NCBI GenBank assembly: GCA_937991535.1
Contig: CALKHN010000060.1
Location: 1-42,875 of the forward strand
Direction of reading: 5' to 3'
From: an uncultured Sphingobacteriales bacterium
GTDB lineage: Bacteria > Bacteroidota > Bacteroidia > Chitinophagales > Chitinophagaceae
DNA length: 42,875 nucleotides
Below are positions 1 through 9,333 of this stretch, piece by piece (positions within the stretch are counted from its first letter, which is position 1; each line of letters starts with the position of its first letter). The notes beneath the pieces are model-generated. The model searched no databases. It was given only the letters and a program-made list of their open reading frames with translations, and was not told where the DNA came from. The position numbers were made by a program, and so were the translations under genes.

Positions 1-28
1 GCCTGATACCTTGCTACGGGTACATTTG

Positions 29-109
29 TCAAAGAACCTTTACGGGCGCACCTTTGAACTCTATGCTCTGATTAATTCCTTTGTTGATCTGATAAACACT
101 GTTTGCCAT
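29..109 (-). pseudogene. TraF-like (DUF4133) N-terminal fragment
   Basis: The 26 codons read MANSVYQINKGIN...EFKG and then close at a TGA. The start matches what I recall of the N-terminus of DUF4133 (TraF) proteins of Bacteroidota conjugative elements. These are normally about 100 residues and continue from the FKG motif into a membrane segment. Here the frame leaves the family after FKG, and a second stop follows. The gene starts 20 bases downstream of the methylase/helicase stop on the same strand, a position that fits a tra operon. It is either a degenerate traF or a frame error near the window edge. The family assignment rests on about 20 residues only. Confidence 0.45.
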
Positions 110-129
110 AACGCTAACTATTAATCGGC

Positions 130-3100
130 TTATAACCTCATCCTGCTTCGCGGACGCTCTGCCATTTGTTGTGAAACAAGTATCACTTGCTTCGGAACAG
201 CCTGCTCATTGAGCTTTTCGGCAAGTTGAACAACAGGCGTTTCAGCCACTTCGCCCGGCTGGCTTTCTGCTACCTGTTGCTGCTTCAATTGGTTTTCTTG
301 TATCTTGATGGCTATCTGTCTTTCCAGGTTAGCCAGTTCATTTTTCATTTGTAGTAATTCACTCTCCTGCAAAAAAGGCTTCGTAGTAAGCTGCTCCAGT
401 TTCGGTATGGCTGCAATCAGGTCAGACAATGTGTGCCCATACTTTTCCTTCAGGCTTTCAACCCGGTCAATGGCATTGAGGAAATGCCTTGCAGCCAGTT
501 TAGGATTATCTGTATTGGGAAGACCATTGTTATAGGTGTATTTAATTCCATCATCACCCCGTTGAGCATAAAAGCTATTGGAGTAGCGGTATTCAAAAAC
601 ACCGTTTTCCTCATAGGCTTCCTGTTGTCTGCGGATATACAGGTTGAAGCCGTACAATGTGCCTACCTTCTCGGTATGCTCACCTGCAGCAGTTGGTTTC
701 CAGTCTTGGTACAGTTTGATAATGTGTTTGCCGATAGCTTCGCTATCTGTTGAACTGACGCTATCGAATTTGACAGGATTAGCCTTCACTCCGTCCTTAT
801 CCAGTTGAAGGGCCGCTTTGTACACCGTTTCGTCCGCCCTGAGTTTATCAAGCGTTCTTATAGTGGACGCTTGCTCATTTTGCAGGTTTTCCAACTGGTA
901 CTTGTTACGGGACACTTCCCTGAAATGAGACACCTTCAGGCTTTCCATTACTGCTATTTTCTTTTCCAGTTTGGATTTTTCCAACAGCGTGGTATCGCCG
1001 GAGAGGATAGCAATGTATTCGGAGAAATTCATCCCGCTCTTTTCATCAATTGCTCCTTCGTCAATAGTACGTATGTTCAGCTCACAGTTTTTCATTTGTG
1101 AAATGAATGTTTGCTTATTTTTCAGGAGGTTGAATTTGTAATTATCCAGTGACTGCTCTACGGCATAGACATAGTTCCGCACTTGGTTTTCATAATGTTC
1201 TTTAGCAATGAGATTGCCCTGGCGTGCGCCACGGCCATTGCGCTGCTCCAGTTCTGAAGGCTTCCAGGGTATATCGAGGTGGTGCATAGCCACGACACGT
1301 TGCTGAACGTTTAAGCCGGTTCCGGCTTTCTCCGTACTGCCTAACAATATGCGTATTTCGCCCCTGTTCATCTTACGGAACAGTTCAGGCTTCTTGGTAT
1401 CTGTCCAGTCGTGTATGAATGTGATTTCCCTCTCAGGAATGCCAAAATCTCTTACCAGCTTTTCTTTAAGAGCACCGTAAACATTAAACTCATTTGGTTT
1501 GGGTGTGCCAATATCGGAGAACACGATCTGCGTACCCTTATGCTGCATACTTTCCTTATAGATTTCCGCAATTTTGCGGGCGCTGACGTTTACCTTGCTA
1601 TCAGGATGATCGCTGTACTTCCATTCATTGATTAGTCGCATATCTGCGGCCATCTTCTTTGCATAGTTGGTAGCGATCAGCATCCGGCCTTTGTCTTCTT
1701 CGGGTGTTAACCTACCACGTCCAATCAGTTCACCATTCCCGGTTTTAGCGAATTGCATCAGGTTTTTGATGAATTTAGTTTGTTCGGGCGTCGGTTTTAT
1801 ATTGACCAGCGTTTCATTCAGATCCGGCTTGTCAAGGTTGATATGCTTTGCCGTCTTGTAGTCGGTAATTTCGTTATAGAACAAAGCCAACTCGGGTACT
1901 TTGATGAAATGCCGAAAGCGTTCTTTGGCGATGATTTCATTAGTTACTGAAAACTCAAAGTCTGTTGTCTTGCGTGCGAATACGGCTGCCCAGCCGTCAA
2001 AATTCTCAATGTGCTGCCGCTCCATTTCTTTAGGGCGCAGGTATTTGAACAACAGATACATTTCGGTAAGACTGTTGGATATGGGCGTGCCTGACAAAAA
2101 GGTCACACATAAATCACTATTGAAGCGGGTTTGTAGTTCACGTACTGCAAACAACATGTTGAGGGCTTTCTGGCTACCTTCCATATTGCCTAACCCAGCA
2201 ACCCTGTTGTGACGGGTAGTAAATGTGAGGTTCTTATACTTATGGGATTCGTCCACAAAGAGGTGGTCAATGCCCATATCTCTGAAATTAATACCTACAT
2301 CCTTTTTTCCCTCTATGTCTTTGAGTACCGACTTCAGCTTGCCCTCCAGATTATTCTTCCGTATTTCAAGACCTTTCAGCATTTTTTTGGAGATTTCGCC
2401 TCCAATATCCCTGACTGTCTCAAGATCGCGTTCTACATTGTCCAGCTCAGTTTGGAATATCTGCTTTTGTATCTCCGGCGATTGCGGTATTTTACCGAAT
2501 TGGTCATGGGTAAGTATAATGCAATCCCAATTATTGTTTTTGATTTCATGAAATAGCCGCAACCTTTGAGTTGGTGTGAAATCATTTTGTCCGGGAAACA
2601 AAATACGGGCTTTGGGATAGGCTTTTTTATAGGTTTCTGCAATCTGGTTTACATTAGCCTTCAGCGCAACGATCATGGGTTTGTGTACTATGCCCAATCT
2701 TTTCATTTCCTGTGCGGAAACGATCATGGTAAGCGTCTTACCCAGTCCTACCTCGTGATCAATCAAAGCACCACGGTTCTGTATAATGCGCCAGGCTGCA
2801 TTCTTTTGTGAGCTGTACAGATCTTCTATTCCCAACGCTTTTTTATCTAAGCCTGGAAAATTTAAGTGACTGCCATCAAACTCCCGTAGAACATAACAGT
2901 TGAACGTATCATTGTATAGGTTCTCCAAGTTCTTTTTCTCTCCATCCGGTAGCTCATTCAGCCAGTTGATAAAGCCACTTCTTATCTGCTCTATCTTTTG
3001 ATGCGCCAGTTGTATGGCTTCATTGTCCGGCAATCTGATGGTTGTATTGTTCGGCCCTTTTACCTCATAGGTAAAGAACGGTGTAGTATTTTCCAGTGCA

Positions 3101-5667
3101 TGTTCAAGCAATGTGTAGCCGTAGGTGGCACGTCCGCTCTTTGGGGTTACAGCGAACTCCCTCGATACTTTGATGTTCATTCCGGTGCTTACTTTAAAAG
3201 CATCCAGTGAAGCGAAATAGTTGATGGTGGTATCCTGCTCAAATAAAGCAGTTGCAAAACGCTCATAGTAAGAGATAGGTATCCAGCGTTCCCCTAAATT
3301 GAAATCAAGCAATTCAAAAGGAATACGCTCCGGCTGCACTTTCGCTATGGCTTCGGCACTTCGTTTATACTGCAGGTTGTCAGGAAACTGATTATATAAG
3401 TGTTCTGCCTGTCTTGACTTTCCCACCACGTTGCCGCTTAAATAATGATCTGCTGTTTCCCATTCATTGCTGACGGGGTTCAGGTACACATGATTACCCA
3501 GTCGGCTGATTACTTCGTTTTCCTCCAGTCCCATAGCGGCTCCGATAAAACCTGTATCTACCTTGCCTGTATCATTAAGGCTGTGTGCAAGAGCTTCAAT
3601 GGGATCATCAGTGATAAACCGTTCCTTTACATGATGAATAGAGTGAGTGAGAATGTCTGCTTTCACAAATCGTTCGCCATCCCTGCGTTCGAGAGAAGAC
3701 AGCGTAATAACACCAAAGGCGGTATCTTCCAGAATGCGCCTGCGGTTATCAGGACTATTTAAAGGGCCATATTCAGCGATAAAGTGTTCGTAAGTGCTGT
3801 TAAGCTTGTCCCTATCAGCATCACTGATTGTCTCCCCTGATACTTCTTTTCCTGACAATTCAAGATAGGCGTCGCGTAATGCAGTATAACTTTCGTAAAA
3901 GTGAATATTTCCCTGAAGACCGAGGGGCTGGAAGACTGCCTGCTTATATTCAGGATCGGGATTGCCGATTGTTCCAACGCTGCCCATGTGTACCACTAAT
4001 GTGCCTTCCTGGTAATAAGGTTTCAACCCGATAAAAGGAAGTGGTGCCTTTTGTTCAAACTGGAAAAAGCCTTCCAGCGTCTGATCGCCTTCATATCTGA
4101 AACTATGGTCAAACTGTTTGAGATAGTTGGATATACCAGTCAGTTCATGCCCTAATAAGCGGGCATCCATCCAGTTTACGGACGCGTGGTCTACTTCTTT
4201 TACATTGGAATAGAGCTTATATAAAAACCTGTTGCTTTTGTGCTGCTTTGCTGTAAGCAATACTACATTTTCATGGCTCGGCATATCTGTTGTGCGTATC
4301 GTACTGATGATACGGGCCGTTGCTTTTTGTACAACAGTTTCATCGAGCGGATTTATATAAGCCATTGCCCGGTTAATCTGTTCTGCCGGCGCTGTATCAA
4401 ATAATCCTAATTGTACCGATGCGGTTTCTGTTTTGTTTTCCGGCATGGGGAGGTAAGTCAATTTCCTGCCTTCACTTTCAGGAGCGGGGAACGTTAGCGT
4501 TTGTGCTTTCTGATACAGTTCTGCATTGAAACGATTCTGAAACTGGCGACTAAGACTTTCATGAAGGCTGTCCCTAATCTGGTTAATATCGCCTTCCTGC
4601 CAGATAGTTTCATGAGCATGCCCGTACTGATTTTTCCCAGGTTCGATCCTGTTACCAATAATAGCCTCCTTATGATTAAACAAATACAGGTTTTGATGAT
4701 AGCTGCCGTATTGACTTTTTAGCTCTACAGTATCAAGCAATAGTTTTTCACTATCAGAAAGTTGCTCCTTGGCCTGGTGTTTCTGAACTACGAGCAGATG
4801 GCTTGGTGCTTCAGTATTGCCTGTATCCTTCATCAGGTTGTCAGGCATTACCGCTAGACTCACAAAATCTGCCCGCAGAAACAGGTATGCTCTTGCCGTA
4901 TGATTAGAAGGGCTATTCAGGAAAGCGTCTGTAGTAATGAAAGCCATCAAACCACCTTCAGCCAGCTTGTCCAATCCCTTAGCAAAAAAGTAGTTGTGTA
5001 TTTTGCCGGATAATTCCTTGTCGGGAAACGCTTCATCATATACCGAGAAATTGCCAAAAGGGATATTGCTTACCACGAGGTCGTAACTACCATTATCATT
5101 TACCGGAGCTTCTTCAAAGCCTATAGTATGCGTAGCTGTTTTTATAGAATGCGTACTGTTGATAGCGGATAGCACCAATCCGGTAATCCTGTCCTTTTCA
5201 ACCGCGGTGATTTGCTCCAGACCCGGAAATGTTGCAACCGCTTCGTTGATAAACACACCGGAACCGGCTGAAGGTTCGTATAATCTTCTAGGATGAATGC
5301 CTTGTGCGGCCAATACACCGTAGAGTGTTTGAGGCACTACTTCAGGCGTATAAAATGCGGTGAGTACACTGTTGCGTAATGAAGCAATGATATCCTTGTA
5401 AGCAGTTTCGGAGTAATTTTCTTTGAGCAGGTCATGCAATTGCATCATTCCCCCATGATGCTTCAAATCCTCTTTTGTTGCCCCATTAGCTTGCCATTCT
5501 TCCGTTGGTCCGTATGGATATAAAACAGCCTTAATGCCCCCAAAGCCTGAATATTTTTTCAGGCTGGCGACATCTTCCGCTGTAAGCGGGCGACCGTTCT
5601 GATAATCTAATGCTAGGCGAATAGCTTGAAGATTATCATGCAGCTTTTGGGAAACATTGTAAGCCAT
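130..5667 (-). CDS. N6-adenine methylase / SNF2-like helicase fusion
   Basis: A 1845-residue fusion of the kind carried by Bacteroidota conjugative elements. The N-terminal third is an N6-adenine DNA methylase: the SAM motif EPSAGSG lies near residue 132 and the catalytic motif reads NIPFGN near 201, an NPPF variant. The C-terminal half is a superfamily 2 helicase: Walker A HEVGLGKT near 970, DESHKYK near 1137, SGTPISNS, and the late motif QRNGRGARQGN. The extreme C-terminus is coiled-coil and glutamine-rich. It probably methylates or remodels element DNA during transfer, perhaps protecting it from host restriction; that role is inferred. The ATG at 5667 gives the expected FGGIKAVLYP start region. 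It lies in a minus-strand operon, 35 bases after the DUF1896 gene. Confidence 0.9.
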   Translation of the reverse strand: MAYNVSQKLHDNLQAIRLALDYQNGRPLTAEDVASLKKYSGFGGIKAVLYPYGPTEEWQANGATKEDLKHHGGMMQLHDLLKENYSETAYKDIIASLRNSVLTAFYTPEVVPQTLYGVLAAQGIHPRRLYEPSAGSGVFINEAVATFPGLEQITAVEKDRITGLVLSAINSTHSIKTATHTIGFEEAPVNDNGSYDLVVSNIPFGNFSVYDEAFPDKELSGKIHNYFFAKGLDKLAEGGLMAFITTDAFLNSPSNHTARAYLFLRADFVSLAVMPDNLMKDTGNTEAPSHLLVVQKHQAKEQLSDSEKLLLDTVELKSQYGSYHQNLYLFNHKEAIIGNRIEPGKNQYGHAHETIWQEGDINQIRDSLHESLSRQFQNRFNAELYQKAQTLTFPAPESEGRKLTYLPMPENKTETASVQLGLFDTAPAEQINRAMAYINPLDETVVQKATARIISTIRTTDMPSHENVVLLTAKQHKSNRFLYKLYSNVKEVDHASVNWMDARLLGHELTGISNYLKQFDHSFRYEGDQTLEGFFQFEQKAPLPFIGLKPYYQEGTLVVHMGSVGTIGNPDPEYKQAVFQPLGLQGNIHFYESYTALRDAYLELSGKEVSGETISDADRDKLNSTYEHFIAEYGPLNSPDNRRRILEDTAFGVITLSSLERRDGERFVKADILTHSIHHVKERFITDDPIEALAHSLNDTGKVDTGFIGAAMGLEENEVISRLGNHVYLNPVSNEWETADHYLSGNVVGKSRQAEHLYNQFPDNLQYKRSAEAIAKVQPERIPFELLDFNLGERWIPISYYERFATALFEQDTTINYFASLDAFKVSTGMNIKVSREFAVTPKSGRATYGYTLLEHALENTTPFFTYEVKGPNNTTIRLPDNEAIQLAHQKIEQIRSGFINWLNELPDGEKKNLENLYNDTFNCYVLREFDGSHLNFPGLDKKALGIEDLYSSQKNAAWRIIQNRGALIDHEVGLGKTLTMIVSAQEMKRLGIVHKPMIVALKANVNQIAETYKKAYPKARILFPGQNDFTPTQRLRLFHEIKNNNWDCIILTHDQFGKIPQSPEIQKQIFQTELDNVERDLETVRDIGGEISKKMLKGLEIRKNNLEGKLKSVLKDIEGKKDVGINFRDMGIDHLFVDESHKYKNLTFTTRHNRVAGLGNMEGSQKALNMLFAVRELQTRFNSDLCVTFLSGTPISNSLTEMYLLFKYLRPKEMERQHIENFDGWAAVFARKTTDFEFSVTNEIIAKERFRHFIKVPELALFYNEITDYKTAKHINLDKPDLNETLVNIKPTPEQTKFIKNLMQFAKTGNGELIGRGRLTPEEDKGRMLIATNYAKKMAADMRLINEWKYSDHPDSKVNVSARKIAEIYKESMQHKGTQIVFSDIGTPKPNEFNVYGALKEKLVRDFGIPEREITFIHDWTDTKKPELFRKMNRGEIRILLGSTEKAGTGLNVQQRVVAMHHLDIPWKPSELEQRNGRGARQGNLIAKEHYENQVRNYVYAVEQSLDNYKFNLLKNKQTFISQMKNCELNIRTIDEGAIDEKSGMNFSEYIAILSGDTTLLEKSKLEKKIAVMESLKVSHFREVSRNKYQLENLQNEQASTIRTLDKLRADETVYKAALQLDKDGVKANPVKFDSVSSTDSEAIGKHIIKLYQDWKPTAAGEHTEKVGTLYGFNLYIRRQQEAYEENGVFEYRYSNSFYAQRGDDGIKYTYNNGLPNTDNPKLAARHFLNAIDRVESLKEKYGHTLSDLIAAIPKLEQLTTKPFLQESELLQMKNELANLERQIAIKIQENQLKQQQVAESQPGEVAETPVVQLAEKLNEQAVPKQVILVSQQMAERPRSRMRL

Positions 5668-5702
5668 AATTCCACATTTTCTTTCTTCACTTTTCTTTTG
5701 GC

Positions 5703-6131
5703 TTAGGCCAGGTAGTCATGTACCTGCCCTATGATGGCATATCTCAAATACCTGTTCGCTTCGTTTTCGCTGTTAAAATCAAAATGACTGAAGATGCTAT
5801 TACAGGCTTTAATGAGGTTCACTACTTCGTAGGAGAGTGTTCCGTTTTCCTTCATTTGCTCGTAGTCAGCAGTAAATTCTTCTTCGATAACTGAGCGGAT
5901 ATACTGATAGCGGGATGGTTTCAATTCCTCCGTCATTTCATTAAAGCATATTTCCTCAATGACATGTTGGGGCTTCCCTTCACGAAGAAGCTGCGCTACC
6001 ATTGGCATGACTGCGCTTACCTTTTCTTGCAGATACCGGGTAACAGAATGTTCCTCCTGCAACCTGAGCATAAAGTCAGGATTGTTGTGGACGATATACG
6101 CCCACAACTTTTCCGTTAGCATACTTTGCAT
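5703..6131 (-). CDS. DUF1896 family protein
   Basis: 142 residues, predicted to be helical and cytoplasmic. The segments EKLWAYIVHNNP, LLREGKPQ, EEICFNEMTEELKPSRY and YIRSVIEEEF match my memory of the DUF1896 family, which accompanies the large methylase/helicase in Bacteroidota conjugative elements. The biochemical function is unknown. It lies between traE (12-base gap) and the methylase/helicase (35-base gap) on the same strand, so it is almost certainly co-transcribed with both. A second in-frame ATG three codons in could be the true start. Confidence 0.7.
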   Translation of the reverse strand: MQSMLTEKLWAYIVHNNPDFMLRLQEEHSVTRYLQEKVSAVMPMVAQLLREGKPQHVIEEICFNEMTEELKPSRYQYIRSVIEEEFTADYEQMKENGTLSYEVVNLIKACNSIFSHFDFNSENEANRYLRYAIIGQVHDYLA

Positions 6132-6143
6132 ATGTCCTGAATT

Positions 6144-6491
6144 TTAAACACCAAAGAAGGATTGAATAACGGTGGCTACCACTACCAGAAAAATGCAACT
6201 GCCAAACCAGGCTGCGGCAACTTTTCCGGTGTCCTGATCACCTGCGTTCCATTTCTGATACACCTTAACTGCCCCAATCAGCCCAAGCAATGCGCCTACA
6301 GCATACATCAGGTTTGTACCTGCTGCAAAATAGCTACGCACCTTAGTGTTGGCTTCGTTGATACCCTGTATGCCATCCTGGGCAAACGCTCCAAAATGGA
6401 TAGCTAATAGTGCCAGAGCGGCACAGATCATAATACCCCTCTTGCGGTTATTTCTTTTTGTTTTCCTGCTGCACATTTCCATAATACACAT
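6144..6491 (-). CDS. traE: Conjugative transposon protein TraE (DUF4134)
   Basis: A small membrane protein of up to 115 residues. After a basic leader (RKTKRNNRKRG) comes a signal-like segment ending AFAQ, then the family core GIQGINEANTKVRSYF, a transmembrane segment around the GALLGLIGAVKVYQKW stretch, and a C-terminal transmembrane segment. This is the pattern of DUF4134/TraE, a small inner-membrane component of the Bacteroidota type IV transfer apparatus. The start is uncertain: the ATG at 6491, one three codons later, or the one just before ICAALALL. Its neighbours are other transfer genes on the same strand. Confidence 0.85.
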   Translation of the reverse strand: MCIMEMCSRKTKRNNRKRGIMICAALALLAIHFGAFAQDGIQGINEANTKVRSYFAAGTNLMYAVGALLGLIGAVKVYQKWNAGDQDTGKVAAAWFGSCIFLVVVATVIQSFFGV

Positions 6492-6520
6492 TTATTAAAA
6501 TTTGAAATCAACTCTTAAAG

Positions 6521-6608
6521 AACGGAGCGGCCTCGCCGTCACACATCCCGCTTATTCCTGCCACACCTTGCCCTTACGCACCGGGAGGGACAGGAAGCGC
6601 ACTCCGTT
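6521..6608. repeat. Inverted repeat in the intergenic gap upstream of traE
   Basis: AACGGAG at 6521-6527 pairs with CTCCGTT at 6602-6608. The enclosed segment of about 75 bases is GC-rich compared with its surroundings. It lies between the 168-aa gene and traE, so a transcript of the minus-strand operon could fold here. No T-run follows, so it is not an obvious terminator. It could be a processing or stability element. Confidence 0.3.
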
Positions 6609-6615
6609 AGGTCTG

Positions 6616-7122
6616 CTACACCGCTTCTTTCCACAATAGTTCCACTTCATCCTCGTTAAGTGTAACAGCACCATATTTTTGACACTCAGATACAATCAGT
6701 TCGTTGATAGATGAACGAAGGGGAGAGTATTTTACAGAAGGATATTCTTTCAATACCATGCTGAGATATTGCCTAAATTCCTGTGGTATGAGCTTTCTGC
6801 GGGAAGCGTCCGTTATAACCGTTCTTAGACGTTCAATAAGGTGCTCCACCTCGTTAAATTCGTTATCGGTGGTTATTTCAAACCCACCGGGTTCGTGATC
6901 GTCCTCTTCAACAGTTGTATTATACGCTCCATTTAGATCAGGGAGAGCAGTCCGTAATTTCAGTTTACGTTTCCCCGATAGCAGATCCTTGATCTCAACT
7001 GAAAAATACCGCATACCTATAAAGAGGTAATAGAGGGTTAATGCAATGGCAACTGCAATAAAGTAGTCACTCCATGAAATGTTCTTTAACATACGCTTTG
7101 TTTTTTCGATTACACTTTTCAA
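6616..7122 (-). CDS. Single-pass membrane protein, first gene of the tra operon
   Basis: 168 residues, not assigned to a named family. There is one hydrophobic segment near residues 20-38 (YFIAVAIALTLYYLFIG), then a basic stretch (GKRKLKLR) and an acidic cytoplasmic domain. The position, directly upstream of traE and facing a divergent lipoprotein gene, suggests the first gene of this transfer operon in the window and a role in the transfer apparatus or its control. That role is inferred from context only. An alternative ATG lies ten codons downstream (MLKNISW). Confidence 0.65.
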   Translation of the reverse strand: MKSVIEKTKRMLKNISWSDYFIAVAIALTLYYLFIGMRYFSVEIKDLLSGKRKLKLRTALPDLNGAYNTTVEEDDHEPGGFEITTDNEFNEVEHLIERLRTVITDASRRKLIPQEFRQYLSMVLKEYPSVKYSPLRSSINELIVSECQKYGAVTLNEDEVELLWKEAV

Positions 7123-7336
7123 TCAGGCTGCTACAAGCCGTTCGTTTCATTTTGTTTCCGATAGCAAAAAAACAAAGGCAGGGAAGGCGTTTCAAGTCCA
7201 ACTTTGCGTTGTATCTAAATTGTACCCTTGTACCCCAATGATATTCAAAGGGGAAAGCCTATGAATGGAATAAAATTTTTAAATTAGCATTGCTATAATT
7301 CGATTGCTTTCGTGAACATTATTAAACGAAATTGCT

Positions 7337-7858
7337 ATGAAGACATTAAGTTTATTTGGAATGGCCATCTTTTTCCTGACTGCTTGCAATCAACCAAAGT
7401 TGGAGAAAGAGCAGGCAGCAACGGTTATCCGCACCGGAAAGGAATATCCCAAAGTATATGAGTATGAAGTCAACGTGACTGATCAGGCAAGCGCCAAAAA
7501 ACTACTTGATGCAGGGTTAGAAAATGCTGGGGTGATTACAATAGATAGGACACAAAAGTTGAAGAATGTTGGACAACCAATTGTACATTTTACAGATAAA
7601 GCAAAGCCTTACCTGCTTCGTAAAGATGCAAAGTATGATAACGTTCAGGTAGTAAAAGTTGCTGATATGGATTTGGAGGAAATATCTGGTATTCAGATGC
7701 AGGATGACAACAAGAGTGCTACTGTAGAATACACTGTTATTTATAAGAATTTAACTCCTTTTGCAGAACTCGTTCAACGAGATCTTTCTAAGCCAGAGAT
7801 AAAACGTGCCAACCTGTCCCTCTTTGATTCAGGTTGGAAACTTGACAGGGCACGTTAA
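7337..7858 (+). CDS. Hypothetical lipoprotein
   Basis: 173 residues beginning with a type II signal peptide: MKTLSLFGMAIFFLTAC, with lipobox LTAC and lipidated Cys17. The rest is soluble and charged, with no family I recognise. It is predicted to be a periplasm-facing or surface lipoprotein. It is transcribed divergently from the tra operon across a 214-base gap and converges on the 396-aa gene with a 32-base gap. Its place on the border of the transfer operon makes an entry-exclusion or envelope role conceivable, but nothing in the sequence shows this. Confidence 0.7.
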   Translation: MKTLSLFGMAIFFLTACNQPKLEKEQAATVIRTGKEYPKVYEYEVNVTDQASAKKLLDAGLENAGVITIDRTQKLKNVGQPIVHFTDKAKPYLLRKDAKYDNVQVVKVADMDLEEISGIQMQDDNKSATVEYTVIYKNLTPFAELVQRDLSKPEIKRANLSLFDSGWKLDRAR

Positions 7859-7890
7859 GAGGTGGCGATCCACGTTTTTCTAGGTTTATC

Positions 7891-9081
7891 TTAGTACTCT
7901 TTTATTTTGTTGATCATTTGCTGCAACGTCTGTATTACAATTTCTTTATCTCGTCGTTCTGCTGAATACGATTTGCTTCTCATGCTATCATAAGAAATAT
8001 TTTCCTGATAGGGGGTTGACAAATGCGGCACAATGCTTTTGAATACGCTATTTAAGGAACGAGCCGTGATAATTCTCAATTCATCCGCCGCTCTCAATAC
8101 CAGCGCCATTTGATCAACTGACAGTATTGATAGAACTTTTTGTTTTTCCTTATCTTTCCCTACTTCGGTTACTGCACTTGCTTTTAAAGGTATAATTGAA
8201 TGGTGCATTTGCTTTTCCAGGTAAAACATTTCTTGCGTAAACCAATTACCTAATTCCGTTTTCAGGTCGCCATATTGAGGGTTTAGAATAACACCGGGTT
8301 TACGGTGCATTTGATTAAACTGCTTATAATAAAATAAAAGTCTTTCCAACTTATCAGAAGTATTTTCATTTGCGTTGATCTTTTCAGCGAGCCTGTTGGT
8401 TAAATAACGCATGTAGGGTTTACTATTGAAATTCAGCAGAATAAGCAGTTCGTCTAAAGTGGTGAATACACAATTTTTGCGTTGGGTGGCTTCCAAAAGT
8501 TCAAGTTCTTTAAGCAAATCTTTCAGATACAGTAGCTCCTGAAAAGTAACCGGAAAATCCTGCTTTAAACGGTTTGTAAAGGCATATAAACTACTCAAAA
8601 CAATATCCACGAGTTCTCTATCAGATACCTTGCCTAATAATTGGACTTTCAGCTTATCCGCCCTTTGTTTCAATTCCTTACCAGCTACGGCAAGGTAGGT
8701 TACCGGTACTCGTTCTTTTAGGCTGAGATACGTAAAAAAGCGTACTTCAACAAATGAAAGTAATTCCTCAAGGCTAGAAATCAAGGTATTATAAAGTTCA
8801 TTGAGAGAAGCCCTCTTGGTTTTGGGATACTTTAATACCTGGTCTAACAAAATAATTAAGGATGAATGGGATTGGTTGACCAAAAAGGCTATCTGCTTTT
8901 CCTTTGTCAAGCTAAATAGCTGGTGTTTCAGAATGGTTAATAGCCTCTCTTTTTCCTCAAAAATTTTAGAGATAATGGAGCGAATTTCTTCATCTGAAAG
9001 CGTATTCAGATCAGTCTTCGCAGGATTAAGAGAAACGGTGATCAGCGAGTCTAACCACTCCAATGTATATCTTCCACACAT
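7891..9081 (-). CDS. Unknown 396-aa helical protein of Bacteroidota mobile elements
   Basis: A soluble, leucine- and lysine-rich, mostly helical protein with no signal peptide. The C-terminal part, with segments LSVDQMALVLRAADEL, QENISYDSMRSKSYS and IQTLQQMINKIK, resembles C-terminal regions I have seen in RteC-like and related uncharacterised Bacteroidota element proteins. That makes a regulatory role likely, but it is from memory. The N-terminus MCGRYTLE looks like the first residues of SRAP proteins, but no SRAP domain follows. The gene stands alone on the minus strand, 252 bases downstream of the hybrid kinase gene. Confidence 0.55.
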   Translation of the reverse strand: MCGRYTLEWLDSLITVSLNPAKTDLNTLSDEEIRSIISKIFEEKERLLTILKHQLFSLTKEKQIAFLVNQSHSSLIILLDQVLKYPKTKRASLNELYNTLISSLEELLSFVEVRFFTYLSLKERVPVTYLAVAGKELKQRADKLKVQLLGKVSDRELVDIVLSSLYAFTNRLKQDFPVTFQELLYLKDLLKELELLEATQRKNCVFTTLDELLILLNFNSKPYMRYLTNRLAEKINANENTSDKLERLLFYYKQFNQMHRKPGVILNPQYGDLKTELGNWFTQEMFYLEKQMHHSIIPLKASAVTEVGKDKEKQKVLSILSVDQMALVLRAADELRIITARSLNSVFKSIVPHLSTPYQENISYDSMRSKSYSAERRDKEIVIQTLQQMINKIKEY

Positions 9082-9333
9082 AAGCGCTTAAATTGGGTAG
9101 AATTAGTATTCGTCTATCCAAATTTCCCGCTTTGGCTATATTCAAAGAATACGTTATTTCTACTATTTTCATACGTAAAAGTGAGTATTTTGATTGTCTC
9201 TTTAGTAAGGCTTATTGAAACTGAGCACTTTAGACAGTACTTTGCCGAAAGTCCTTATGCTATTTTGTTACAAGCTCAGCAGTAGCTATATCAATATGCA
9301 AGCTTAGAAGTTTTCGGGTCTCAGTATTATTCA

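Noticed and set aside
305..4722. Several plus-strand frames of 60-115 codons opposite the methylase/helicase gene
   Set aside because: They lie within a 1845-codon gene with clear domains on the other strand and have no features of their own.
9058..9081. N-terminus MCGRYT of the 396-aa protein looks like an SRAP (YedK/HMCES) protein
   Set aside because: Only the first residues match; none of the later SRAP motifs follows and the rest is helical and leucine-rich.
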